In this document: positions 43,965 through 52,492 of the stretch, piece by piece | Layout: each line of letters begins with the position of its first letter | Position numbering within the stretch: the stretch's first letter is position 1 | DNA from: Hyphomonadaceae bacterium | GTDB lineage: Bacteria; Pseudomonadota; Alphaproteobacteria; Caulobacterales; Hyphomonadaceae | NCBI GenBank assembly: GCA_016714495.1 | Contig: JADKDU010000001.1 | Coordinates: 834,597-898,596, forward strand | Direction: 5' to 3' | Length of the DNA stretch: 64,000 nt | Translations under genes and position numbers: made by a program | The notes under the pieces: model-generated | Told to the model about the DNA's origin: nothing | What the model saw: only the letters and a program-made list of their open reading frames with translations | Database searches by the model: none

Positions 43965-44327
43965 ATGCTGTCAAAGCTGATCCGCATCCTGCTGGCGATC
44001 TGCACGGCCTTTGTCTTCACCGGACAGATGGAAGCCGCCGCGCAGCATTGCGCCCGCCTCGCCCTCGCGGCGGAGCATGCGGCCACTGCGCAACATCACG
44101 CCGACACGCCGCCCTGCCACGACAGCCGGCCCGCCGCCAAAACAGCCCACCAGCCGAAGCAGCACCCCGCCGACCACTGCGAATGCATCGCCGCTCTGAA
44201 GACCTGCGCCACGCTCGCCGCCACGACCACGTCGCAGCGCATCGAACCCTACGCCTGGACCGTGGCCGCCACGCCCACCCTCCACTCGACCGAGCCCGCC
44301 CCCGACTGGCGCCCTCCACGCGCCTGA
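43965..44327 (+). CDS. Small exported Cys/His-rich protein
   Basis: A 120-residue protein of unrecognised family. It starts with a hydrophobic leader (L-I-R-I-L-L-A-I-C-T-A-F-V-F) that may be a signal peptide or anchor. The mature part is rich in His and Cys (Q-H-C-A, H-H-A-D-T-P-P-C-H, H-C-E-C, K-T-C), suggesting metal binding. It lies 60 bases upstream of a His/Met-rich exported protein on the same strand, so both probably serve metal, perhaps copper, handling. Start chosen at 43965, directly before the leader. Confidence 0.65.
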   Translation: MLSKLIRILLAICTAFVFTGQMEAAAQHCARLALAAEHAATAQHHADTPPCHDSRPAAKTAHQPKQHPADHCECIAALKTCATLAATTTSQRIEPYAWTVAATPTLHSTEPAPDWRPPRA

Positions 44328-44386
44328 CCTGAACCTCGCCTGCGGCTTCCGCCGCATCCTCAAGAGATTCACGTCAGGAACTCCCC

Positions 44387-45763
44387 ATGACACGTCTAGC
44401 CATGATCGCTTCGGCGATCCTGATTGCGCCATCCGCGATGGCGCAGGTCACCGACCATTCCGCCCACGAAGATCACAAGCCGCCGGCAGCGCAGACGCCC
44501 GCGAAACCCGCCGACGACCACTCTGACCACGCGCAGCTGGACCATCCGCAAATGGATCACGGCATGATGGACCACAGCGCAATGGACCAAGCCACGCCTC
44601 ACGCCATGTCCAGCGCCCTCGGCGCCTACGCGGCCACGCGCGATGGCTCAGGCACCAGCTGGGTCCCCGACGCCTCCGCCCATACCGGCCTCCACACGAC
44701 AGCCGGCGACTGGATGCTGATGGGCCATGCCATGCTCGACGGCGTCTATTCCTGGCAGGACGGCCCGCGTGGCGAGGAGAAAGTCTTCGCCGCCGGCATG
44801 CTCATGATCGCCGCCGAACGCTCCATCGGCGACGCGGGCACGCTGCAACTCCGCGCCATGCTCAGCCCCGATCCGCTGATGGGCAAGCGCGGCTACCCGC
44901 TCCTCCTCGCCGCGGGCGAAACCGCCGACGGCGTTGACACGCTCATCGACCGCCAGCATCCGCACGACTTCATCATGGAGCTTTCCGCAAGCTATGCGCA
45001 CCGCCTGTCGAACACTAACAGCGTCTTCGTCTACGCCGGTCTCCCCGGCGAGCCCGCCTTCGGCCCACCCGCCTTCATGCATCGCCCCGCCGCGATCGTG
45101 AGCCCGGAAGCTCCCATCACCCACCACTGGCTCGACTCGACCCACATCACCTTCGGCGTCCTCACCGCCGGCTGGGTGCATGACAATTTCAAACTCGAAG
45201 CCTCCCGCTTCCGCGGCCGAGAGCCTGACGAACACCGCTACGACATCGAAACCGGCGACCTAGACTCCAGTGCGGTCCGGCTCTCCTGGAACCCCACAAA
45301 GAACTGGGCGTTGCAGGCCAGCTGGGCAGACGTCGCCAGTCCCGAACAACTCGAGCCCGACGTCGATGTCGTCAAATACTCGGCCAGCGCGCTCTACACG
45401 CAGAAGCTCGCCGACAATGGCGAACTCGCTTTCACCGCCGCCTTCGCCAGAAAAGACAACAGCGAAGAGGTCACGCTGGATGCTTGGCTCGCCGAAGCCT
45501 CATGGTCGCCCAATGCCGACTGGACGATCTTCTCCCGCGCCGAAGCGATCGAGACCGATGAACTCGGCCTGATCCATCACGGTCCTGTCGAAGAGGTTCA
45601 ACGTATAAATATTGGCGTCGCCAGAAACTTCCGCCTCACCGACACTGTCGTGCTGGCATTGGGCGCCTCGGTAACGCAGAACTGGGTCAGCGACGCGCTG
45701 TCCCCACTTTATGACGGCAACCCCAAAGGCGCGATGGCGTTCGTGAGATTGAAGATCGGCTAG
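44387..45763 (+). CDS. Exported His/Asp/Met-rich outer-membrane-type protein, probable metal resistance
   Basis: A 458-residue protein with a signal peptide (A-P-S-A-M-A|Q). A metal-ligand tract of D-H, M-D-H and H-x-x-M-D repeats spans residues 22-75, similar in style to the CopB N-terminus. The rest consists of alternating beta strands suggesting an outer-membrane barrel (L-K-I-G at the end; strands such as W-A-L-Q-A-S-W-A-D). Not identified as CopB itself. The small Cys/His-rich gene upstream supports copper or other soft-metal handling. Specific metal is inference. Confidence 0.72.
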   Translation: MTRLAMIASAILIAPSAMAQVTDHSAHEDHKPPAAQTPAKPADDHSDHAQLDHPQMDHGMMDHSAMDQATPHAMSSALGAYAATRDGSGTSWVPDASAHTGLHTTAGDWMLMGHAMLDGVYSWQDGPRGEEKVFAAGMLMIAAERSIGDAGTLQLRAMLSPDPLMGKRGYPLLLAAGETADGVDTLIDRQHPHDFIMELSASYAHRLSNTNSVFVYAGLPGEPAFGPPAFMHRPAAIVSPEAPITHHWLDSTHITFGVLTAGWVHDNFKLEASRFRGREPDEHRYDIETGDLDSSAVRLSWNPTKNWALQASWADVASPEQLEPDVDVVKYSASALYTQKLADNGELAFTAAFARKDNSEEVTLDAWLAEASWSPNADWTIFSRAEAIETDELGLIHHGPVEEVQRINIGVARNFRLTDTVVLALGASVTQNWVSDALSPLYDGNPKGAMAFVRLKIG

Positions 45764-45791
45764 CTCACCGACATCAACCGAAGGGGGAGTC

Positions 45792-45878
45792 ATCCTCGCG
45801 CTCGACCCGAGGATCTTTCTTCGTTTCAACAGGTCCGGTCGTCCGGGTAAGAAAGATTCTCGGGTCATACCCGAGAAT
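45792..45878. repeat. Intergenic palindromic repeat (two nested hairpins)
   Basis: Hairpin one pairs ATCCTCG (45792-45798) with CGAGGAT (45808-45814). Hairpin two pairs ATTCTCGGGT (45856-45865) with ACCCGAGAAT (45869-45878). The arms CCCGAGGATCTTTCTT and AAGAAAGATTCTCGGG also pair with each other with one mismatch. The GTCATCC and AATGAC edges fit a dispersed intergenic repeat family of alphaproteobacteria. Confidence 0.55.
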
Positions 45879-46591
45879 GACATTCGTTGGCGTTGCTGGA
45901 TGTCCAAATTCGACCGAAGCTTTTCGATGTTGGGACGTCGGGTGCGTAGCCTGCGGCGTGCAACGAACGCTGCAGGCATTGCCTGCGGACGCAACCGGAG
46001 GCTCGAGGGCTTTCTCGGCAAGGCCCTGACACGTTGCACCGGTCACCACTTGCAATGGAGCTAAGGCCCCTGGGGCTTCCCTCGTGGCGCGTCGATCAGC
46101 AATCCAATCGCCACAGCGGGAATAAAACGGCCGATCGGGGAGTGAGAGACTGCAGCATCCCGGGCGGTGAGCGCACCGGCCTGACAGAAAGAGCGTGTCT
46201 CCAGACGCCACTGCCCCCGCCGTTAGAGGACAGGGCAAAGAGAGTTCAAAGCGAAAGCAAAATCCCCAATCCGAAAGGCCAACCGATGTCCCAGAAACGT
46301 CTTCTACGAGGCCTGACCCCAGGTCCACCGCGCTATCGCACGCGGCGAGCTTGAGCCCGCCTTCCGCTGGAGGCTGATCATGCGCGAGCAGGTCGACATC
46401 GCACGTCGCTACAACGATCTAATCGGCGCTCGCCCGATACTCAAACCGCGACGCCACAAATCGGCGCCCGAAGCCAAGCCCTCCATGCCGGTCATGCTCG
46501 ATCCGAAAGGTTTCTCACCGGGCGGCGCGCCCAACTGGCTCATTTTCAACGGCCGGAACGCGCCGGACTTCGAAAGGCGCCCTGAGGCGCC
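45879..46591. other. Gene-poor region between the metal-resistance gene and fliP
   Basis: About 710 bases in which I support no gene. Short open frames exist (46034-46354 and 46380-46844 plus), but the second runs antisense into fliP and neither has a convincing ribosome site or recognisable product. The stretch 45950-46260 has the composition of a dispersed non-coding repeat. Confidence 0.5.
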
Positions 46592-47362
46592 TCAGCTCGG
46601 CGGCGGCCCGCTCATGAAGCTTTCGACCAGCGACCCCGCCAGCATACGCCAGCCATCGACCAGCACGAAGAAGATCAGCTTGAACGGAAGCGAGATGGTC
46701 ACCGGCGGCAGCATCATCATGCCCATCGCCATCAGAATGGACGACACGACGAGATCGATCACGAGAAAGGGCAGGAACACCATGAAGCCGATCTCGAACG
46801 CGCGCTTCAACTCCGAGATCATGAAGGCGGGCGCCAGCACGTGAAACGGCGCGGTCTCTGCGCTCTGCAGATTCTCGATCTTCGCCATGTTAGCGAACAG
46901 GGCGACATCGGCCTCGTTGGCGTGACGCCCCATGAATTGTTGCACCGGGCCCAGCGCGCGCGGGATTGCCTCTTCCAGCGTGATCGCCTCGGCCATGTAG
47001 GGCTGAATGCCCGCCTCATACGACGCCATGAAGGTCGGCGTCATGACGAAGGCGGTGAGGAACAGCGACAGCGAAATCACCACCGAGTTCGGCGGCGCGT
47101 TCTGCAGGCCGATGGCGGTGCGGAGCAGCGACAGCACCACGACGATGCGCACGAACGACGTTGTCATCACCAGGATCGACGGCGCCAGCGACAACACAGT
47201 GATCGCAGCAATCATCTGCACGATGCCGGATGTCAGGCCCTGTCCCGTGCCAAGATCGACCGAGATCGTCTGTGGCAGCGCCTCGGGCGCAATCGTCGCG
47301 GCGAGACCCAGCACCGGCAGGAAGCGAAGCGCCGGCGTCAGACGATCAAAGCCGCGGATCAT
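46592..47362 (-). CDS. fliP: Flagellar export apparatus protein FliP
   Basis: Inner-membrane protein of the flagellar type III export gate, 256 residues. It has a signal-peptide-like start, then V-M-T-T-S-F-V-R-I-V-V-V-L-S-L-L-R-T-A-I-G-L-Q-type sequence with Q-N-A-P-P-N, the FliP signature. The second signature lies in P-A-F-M-I-S-E-L-K-R-A-F-E-I-G-F and the tail has VDGWRMLAGSLVESF. Its ATG overlaps the fliO stop by 4 bases. Transcription probably starts in the CtrA-box region at 47.7 kb. Confidence 0.97.
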   Translation of the reverse strand: MIRGFDRLTPALRFLPVLGLAATIAPEALPQTISVDLGTGQGLTSGIVQMIAAITVLSLAPSILVMTTSFVRIVVVLSLLRTAIGLQNAPPNSVVISLSLFLTAFVMTPTFMASYEAGIQPYMAEAITLEEAIPRALGPVQQFMGRHANEADVALFANMAKIENLQSAETAPFHVLAPAFMISELKRAFEIGFMVFLPFLVIDLVVSSILMAMGMMMLPPVTISLPFKLIFFVLVDGWRMLAGSLVESFMSGPPPS

Positions 47363-47673
47363 TGTTCCGACCCGTCATTGGCGGCGTCGGGCGGTATGGG
47401 TTTGAATGCGGGCGACGCATCGCGCGTGGCGATCAGCGTGTCCCCCGTCGGCGCGAGACAGATTAGATGCTCACGCTCGCCCCAGCGCACGACCGCAAGC
47501 TTGCGGCGCATGTCGAGCGTGCGCCATTCCGTGACCTTAAGATCGGTTGAAACGACGCCGGCCTTGAGGCCGATGCGGCTGCCATACTTGCGCAGCAGGT
47601 ACGCGCCGCCGAGCAGAATGCCCAGCACGACGGCGAGGGCCGCGAGAGACTTCAGGATCGACAGCAGGTCCAT
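47359..47673 (-). CDS. fliO: Flagellar biosynthesis protein FliO
   Basis: A 104-residue single-pass membrane protein that assists FliP assembly. One N-terminal helix (about residues 9-27) precedes a basic segment and the small cytosolic domain with R-R-K-L-A-V-V-R-W-G-E-R-E-H-L-I, the FliO pattern (R-x-L-x-V-V-x-x-x-x-x-x-H-L-L). It overlaps fliP by 4 bases (ATGA) and is divergent from flgB. Confidence 0.9.
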   Translation of the reverse strand: MDLLSILKSLAALAVVLGILLGGAYLLRKYGSRIGLKAGVVSTDLKVTEWRTLDMRRKLAVVRWGEREHLICLAPTGDTLIATRDASPAFKPIPPDAANDGSEQ

Positions 47674-47765
47674 GTTCGGACGCCAATTGCGGCCATTCGG
47701 GCCGGTTTCTTGGTTAATCCATCGGAAATGCCGGTAAACAGAGTGTTAACGGGGCGGTTGGGATT

Positions 47766-47780
47766 TTAAGGGGGCCTTAA
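47766..47780. promoter_or_regulatory. CtrA box between fliOP and flgBC-fliE
   Basis: A perfect TTAA-N7-TTAA (spacer GGGGGCC) 41 bases before the flgB ATG. Additional TTAA half-sites lie at 47714-47717 and 47746-47749. CtrA is the established activator of early (class II) flagellar genes in Caulobacterales, so the site could serve both divergent operons. Confidence 0.7.
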
Positions 47781-47821
47781 TCAAACAGGTCAAATCTGCC
47801 TAGTGAAAGGCGGCGCACCCC

Positions 47822-48265
47822 ATGGCGGATCCTACCCAGATGTCGGTCTTCTCGCTGATGAAGGCGCGCCTGCAAATGCTGGGCGAACGCCAGAAAGTCA
47901 TCGCACAGAACGTCGCCAACGTATCGACCCCGGGTTACGTGCCCAGCGATATCAACCAGGAAGCCTTCTCTGCGACGTTGCAGCGCATGGCTGGTCATGG
48001 CGGCGGCGCCGCCGGCGGGCCTGCGCGCACCGCGATGGTCGCGACGCAAGCCGGCCACATGGCCCCTGCCGCATCTGGCGCAGCCCCTGGCGTCGCCTCA
48101 GTGAAATCGCCCGACTCCGAAACCACGCTCGACGGCAACGCCGTGGTGGTCGAAGAGCAGATGATGAAAATCGCCGAAACCCGAATGGATTTCGAGACCA
48201 TGGTTGGCCTCTACCAGAAGAGTCTGGGCCTGCTGCGGATGGCGTCGCGCTCACCTGGACGGTGA
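47822..48265 (+). CDS. flgB: Flagellar proximal rod protein FlgB
   Basis: A 147-residue component of the proximal rod. The N-terminal rod motif is visible: R-Q-K-V-I-A-Q-N-V-A-N-V-S-T-P-G-Y. The C-terminal helix has E-E-Q-M-M-K-I-A-E-T, then Y-Q-K-S-L-G-L-L-R. A Gly/Ala-rich middle is normal for FlgB. AAGGCGG ribosome site. First gene of flgB-flgC-fliE. Confidence 0.96.
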   Translation: MADPTQMSVFSLMKARLQMLGERQKVIAQNVANVSTPGYVPSDINQEAFSATLQRMAGHGGGAAGGPARTAMVATQAGHMAPAASGAAPGVASVKSPDSETTLDGNAVVVEEQMMKIAETRMDFETMVGLYQKSLGLLRMASRSPGR

Positions 48266-48290
48266 GCCGAGGCCTGTAGGAGACGCTTAG

Positions 48291-48707
48291 ATGTCATCAG
48301 ATCTCATGTCCGCCATGGGCGCGGCCGCAACGGGTCTGCGCGCGCAGACGGTGCGCATCCGCATCTCGGCCGAGAACCTCGCAAACGCGGACACCACGGC
48401 GGCGACGCCGGGCGGCGACCCTTACCGTCGCAAAGCCCCCGTCTTCCGCACCTTCTACGACCGCGAAGTCGGCGCCAACACGGTGAAAGTCACCGGCTCG
48501 CGCGAAGACCAGTCGCCCTTCCAGGAGAAGTACGATCCTTCTCACCCCGCCGCCGACGCCAGGGGTTATGTCAAAACCTCGAACGTCTCCTCCCTAATCG
48601 AAATGAGCGACCTGCGCGAAGCGCAGCGCGCTTATGAAGCCAACCTCAACGTGATCGAATCGAGCCGCGCGATGATGCTCGGCGTCGTCTCGCTGCTGAA
48701 AGCGTGA
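48291..48707 (+). CDS. flgC: Flagellar proximal rod protein FlgC
   Basis: A 138-residue rod protein with the N-terminal A-E-N-L-A-N-A-D-T motif, the conserved Y-D-P-S-H-P-A-A-D-A-R-G-Y-V segment and the C-terminal L-R-E-A-Q-R-A-Y-E-A-N-L-N helix. AGGAGA ribosome site, 25 bases after flgB. Confidence 0.97.
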   Translation: MSSDLMSAMGAAATGLRAQTVRIRISAENLANADTTAATPGGDPYRRKAPVFRTFYDREVGANTVKVTGSREDQSPFQEKYDPSHPAADARGYVKTSNVSSLIEMSDLREAQRAYEANLNVIESSRAMMLGVVSLLKA

Positions 48708-48715
48708 GGGCCTAG

Positions 48716-49030
48716 ATGTCTGATCTCGGTCTTTCAGCGGTCAAGGCTTATGGCGGCGTCGCCCAGACGCTCGGCGGCATGGCTGGCGGCAAGGAAACCG
48801 GCGGCGTCAGCGGCCCCGGCTTCGGGGATATCCTCAACACAGCGGTGGGCTCGCTCACCGGCGCGGGCAATGCGGCTGAGACAGCCGTCACCAACGCAGC
48901 CATGGGCCGCGGCGACCTCGTCGATGTGGTGACAGCCGTCGCCGCCGCTGAAGCGACGATGGAAACGGTGATCGCGGTGCGCGATGAAGTGATCAAAGCG
49001 TACCAGGAAATCATGCGCATGCCGATCTAG
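48716..49030 (+). CDS. fliE: Flagellar hook-basal body protein FliE
   Basis: A 104-residue adaptor joining the MS ring to the rod. The C-terminal helix has the family pattern (V-V-T-A-V-A-A-A-E-A-T-M-E-T-V-I-A-V-R-D, then K-A-Y-Q-E-I-M-R-M-P-I). It follows flgC by 8 bases and is convergent with dnaE2, 12 bases apart. Confidence 0.96.
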   Translation: MSDLGLSAVKAYGGVAQTLGGMAGGKETGGVSGPGFGDILNTAVGSLTGAGNAAETAVTNAAMGRGDLVDVVTAVAAAEATMETVIAVRDEVIKAYQEIMRMPI

Positions 49031-49042
49031 GCTGCTGATGGC

Positions 49043-52000
49043 TTAGTGAAAGTCACGCGACTTCGGCAGCACGCGCACATTGCGCGGATGCCGGTGCATC
49101 CCCGGCTGGTTGCCCATGCTGCGCGGGTATTTCGGATTCCTGATTTCGTCAGCGCTGGTCAGCTCCGGTTCGATAGGGTGGTAATCCTCCGACAGCCGCT
49201 CCAGCTCCGATGAACGATCAATCACCCGCCGCCCCATAAGATGCGTGACGCCTTCCTTGCTCCGCTGGACCCGCCCCTCGATCAGCATCAGCCGCGCGCC
49301 CATCGTCTGCGCGCGGAATTTCTCGAAATCACGCGCCCACAGCAGCGCATTTGTGATGCCGGTCTCGTCCTCCAGCGTGATGAAGATTGCCTTGCCCTCG
49401 CCGGGGCGCTGCCGCACCAGCACGATTCCCGCGGTGCGCACCCATCGCCCATTCCGCATCGCCGATGTCTCCGCGCACGTCAGAATGCCCTCCTGCTGAA
49501 ACAGCGGCCGCAGGATCTGCATCGGATGGGATTTCAGGGAAAGACGCGCGGTCTGGTAATCGGCCGTCACATGCTCGCCGAGAGGCATGGGCGGCAGGCT
49601 GGCGTCCGGTTCCTCGCCCAGCTCACGCGCTTGCACCGCTGCGAACAAAGGCAAGACATGATCATCCGGCAGGCGCCGCACATCCCACAGCGCCTCGCGC
49701 CGGTCCTGCCGAAGCGACTGGAAGGCATCCGCATCCGCAAGCTTGCGTAGGAATGGCGAGGATACACGCCCGCGCTCACGCATGTCGGATACGCTGGCAT
49801 ATCCCGCCCCTCGGCGCGCGACGAGAGCGTTCGCCTCAACCTCCTTCACGCCATCAAGCTGGCGAAAGCCTAGCCGCACTGCGACGGCGCCATCATGGCG
49901 GCGCTCAAGCGTGTTGTCGTAGTGACTGTAGTTCACATCAACGGGGCGGATTTCAACTCCATGCTCTTGAGCATCCCGGACAATCTGCGCGGGGGCATAG
50001 AAACCCATAGGCTGGGAGTTGAGCAGCGCAGCCGCGAAGACGGCCGGATGATAGTACTTGATCCAGGAAGACACATAAACGAGCTGCGAGAAGGCAGCGG
50101 CATGACTTTCAGGAAAGCCATAGGACCCGAAGCCCCTGATTTGCTGGAAGCATCGCTCGGCGAAGTCGCGCTGGTATCCGCGGCCAATCATGCCTTCGAC
50201 CATGTCCGTCTCAAGTGTATGAATTGTTCCGACGTTTCGGAATGTCGCCATGGCGCGTCGAAGCTTGTTTGCTTTCTCAGGCGAGAAGCCAGCAGCCACA
50301 ATTGCCAACTTCATCGCCTGCTCCTGAAAGAGAGGTATGCCGAATGTCTTCTTCAGAAGGTCTTGGAGCTCATCGGCCTTGCCGAATTCTGGAGCAGGCG
50401 ACGGGAAATCAACAGGCTCTTCTCCATTCCGTCTGCGAAGATAGGGATGCACCATGTTCCCTTGAATCGGTCCGGGCCTGACGATGGCGACTTCAATCAC
50501 AAGGTCATAGAACTCTCTTGGCTTCATGCGTGGCAGCATGCTGATCTGGGCGCGGCTTTCCACCTGGAACACGCCAAGGGAATCGCCCTTGCACAGCATG
50601 TCGTAGACAGCCGGATCTTCCTTGGGGAGATCTTGCAACCCGTACCGTGGGCCGCCTGCAGCATGGATCAGATCAAACGCCTTGCGAATGCAGGTGAGCA
50701 TGCCGAGCGCCAGAATATCGACCTTCATCAGGCCGAGTTCGTCGATATCTTCCTTGTCCCACTCGATGAAGGTGCGGCCATCCATGGCGGCATTGCCGAT
50801 CGGTACAAGCTCATCCAGCCGGTCGCGCGCCAGCACGAAGCCGCCGACATGCTGGGATAGATGCCGAGGAAAATTCAAAAGCCGGCCAGCAAACTCCAGC
50901 GCTCGGTGAAGCACAGGATTCTCATCATCCAGTCCGGCCTGACGTAACTGGGACTTGCGAAGCGCTTCGCCCCAACTTCCCCACACAAGGCCGGACAGGC
51001 GCGCCGTCACGTCATCAGTCAGGCCAAATACCTTTCCGACCTCGCGCATGGCGCTGCGAGGACGGTAATGGATCACGGTGGCGGCGATGCCCGCACGGCG
51101 CCGACCGTATCGCTCATAAATGTACTGAATGACCTCTTCGCGCCTCTCATGCTCGAAATCGACGTCAATGTCGGGAGGCTCCTTGCGCTCGTCGGACATG
51201 AAACGCGCGAACAGGAGATCAAAAACATTCGGGTCGACCGATGTTATGCCGAGCACGTAGCAGACAGCAGAATTGGCTGCCGATCCCCGCCCTTGGCAAA
51301 GAATGCGTTTATCCTTGGCGAACCGGACGATGTCGTAGAGCGTGAGAAAATAGCGCGCGTAGTTGTGACGCTTGTAGAATTCCAGCTCTTCGCGAAGTTG
51401 TTTCGAGACCTTTTCAGGTATCCCATCAGGATACTTCATGTGCGCGTGAAACCAAGTACGGTCTTCGAAATACTCCTGATCATTCCACCCCGGCGGAACA
51501 GGTTCGTCAGGGTATTCGTATTTCAGTTCGCCAAGGTCGAACTCTATGCGCGCAAGAAGCTCAAGCGCCTGCTCGATCGCCTCCGGAGCCTTTGCAAAAA
51601 GGCGCTTCATTTCGAGTGGATGTTTAAGGTGACGCTCCGCATTCGCCTCGAGCAGTTTTCCAGCCTCGGTGATTTTTACCCCGGCGCGAATGCAGGTCAT
51701 GACGTCCTGCAAGTCGCGTTGCTTGGCCGAATGATAGAGAACATCGTTCGTGGCAATGAGAGGAACGCCTGCTGCGGCGCCGATACGCTTAAGCTTTGCC
51801 AAGCCCCGCGCATCATCGCCACGACGCATCATCCTAGCGCCAAGCCAGACGGCGCCAGGACGCATATCGCGAACGCGCGCCAGCACGCTGTCGAGTTCGT
51901 CCAGCCTGTCGCCCGGCATCACGATGAGAAGCAGATCGTCCGAATAAACAGCAAGATCATCAAGCGTGAGCAAGCATTCGCCCTTCTTCGCACGCATGTT

Positions 52001-52492
52001 GCCCGTCGTGAGAAGACGACAGAGACGGCCCCAGCCGTGGCGGTTTTCAGGATAGGCGATGATGTCCGGGGCTCCATCAGCGAAAGCTAGGCGTGCGCCG
52101 ACGACAAGGCGGAAAGCGTGGGCTCTTTTTTGCAGCTCTTCACGATACTGCTTGAGCTCTTCTTCATCCGGATGGGGCGTCCAACTGTGTTCGCCGGGCG
52201 AGCCGCCTTCTCTCACCTTGTCGGGCGCAGGCAGACCATCTTCGCGGATATGCTTGAGCGCCGCCCACGCACGCACGACGCCCGACAGCGTGTTACGATC
52301 TGCAATTCCCAGCCCCTTGTAACCCAACATCAGCGAGGCGAGCACCATTTCCTTCGCTGGGGAAGCGCCGTGCAGGAAAGAGAAATTCGTGACGGCTACG
52401 AGTTCCGCATAGAGCGTTTTGGCGGGACCGAACGGCGTTCGTTCCCGCTCTGGAAATCCGACGACATTGGCCGCCTCCTCTTGCCCGCTCAT
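49043..52492 (-). CDS. dnaE2: Error-prone DNA polymerase DnaE2
   Basis: Damage-inducible C-family polymerase of 1149 residues that carries out translesion synthesis with ImuB. An N-terminal PHP domain opens F-S-F-L-H-G-A-S. The catalytic aspartates lie in P-D-I-D-V-D-F. A helix-hairpin-helix region and a C-terminal OB domain follow (T-A-G-I-V-L-V-R-Q-R-P-G-E-G-K). Its ATG overlaps the imuB stop (ATGA). It is the last gene of imuA-imuB-dnaE2, under the LexA box at 54740. Confidence 0.96.
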   Translation of the reverse strand: MSGQEEAANVVGFPERERTPFGPAKTLYAELVAVTNFSFLHGASPAKEMVLASLMLGYKGLGIADRNTLSGVVRAWAALKHIREDGLPAPDKVREGGSPGEHSWTPHPDEEELKQYREELQKRAHAFRLVVGARLAFADGAPDIIAYPENRHGWGRLCRLLTTGNMRAKKGECLLTLDDLAVYSDDLLLIVMPGDRLDELDSVLARVRDMRPGAVWLGARMMRRGDDARGLAKLKRIGAAAGVPLIATNDVLYHSAKQRDLQDVMTCIRAGVKITEAGKLLEANAERHLKHPLEMKRLFAKAPEAIEQALELLARIEFDLGELKYEYPDEPVPPGWNDQEYFEDRTWFHAHMKYPDGIPEKVSKQLREELEFYKRHNYARYFLTLYDIVRFAKDKRILCQGRGSAANSAVCYVLGITSVDPNVFDLLFARFMSDERKEPPDIDVDFEHERREEVIQYIYERYGRRRAGIAATVIHYRPRSAMREVGKVFGLTDDVTARLSGLVWGSWGEALRKSQLRQAGLDDENPVLHRALEFAGRLLNFPRHLSQHVGGFVLARDRLDELVPIGNAAMDGRTFIEWDKEDIDELGLMKVDILALGMLTCIRKAFDLIHAAGGPRYGLQDLPKEDPAVYDMLCKGDSLGVFQVESRAQISMLPRMKPREFYDLVIEVAIVRPGPIQGNMVHPYLRRRNGEEPVDFPSPAPEFGKADELQDLLKKTFGIPLFQEQAMKLAIVAAGFSPEKANKLRRAMATFRNVGTIHTLETDMVEGMIGRGYQRDFAERCFQQIRGFGSYGFPESHAAAFSQLVYVSSWIKYYHPAVFAAALLNSQPMGFYAPAQIVRDAQEHGVEIRPVDVNYSHYDNTLERRHDGAVAVRLGFRQLDGVKEVEANALVARRGAGYASVSDMRERGRVSSPFLRKLADADAFQSLRQDRREALWDVRRLPDDHVLPLFAAVQARELGEEPDASLPPMPLGEHVTADYQTARLSLKSHPMQILRPLFQQEGILTCAETSAMRNGRWVRTAGIVLVRQRPGEGKAIFITLEDETGITNALLWARDFEKFRAQTMGARLMLIEGRVQRSKEGVTHLMGRRVIDRSSELERLSEDYHPIEPELTSADEIRNPKYPRSMGNQPGMHRHPRNVRVLPKSRDFH

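Noticed and set aside
46034..46354. A 106-codon frame in the gap before fliP
   Set aside because: Low-complexity basic translation, no ribosome site, lies in repeat-like DNA.
46380..46844. A 154-codon plus-strand frame running into fliP
   Set aside because: The 3' two-thirds are antisense to fliP and the first 70 residues match nothing I recognise; no clear ribosome site.
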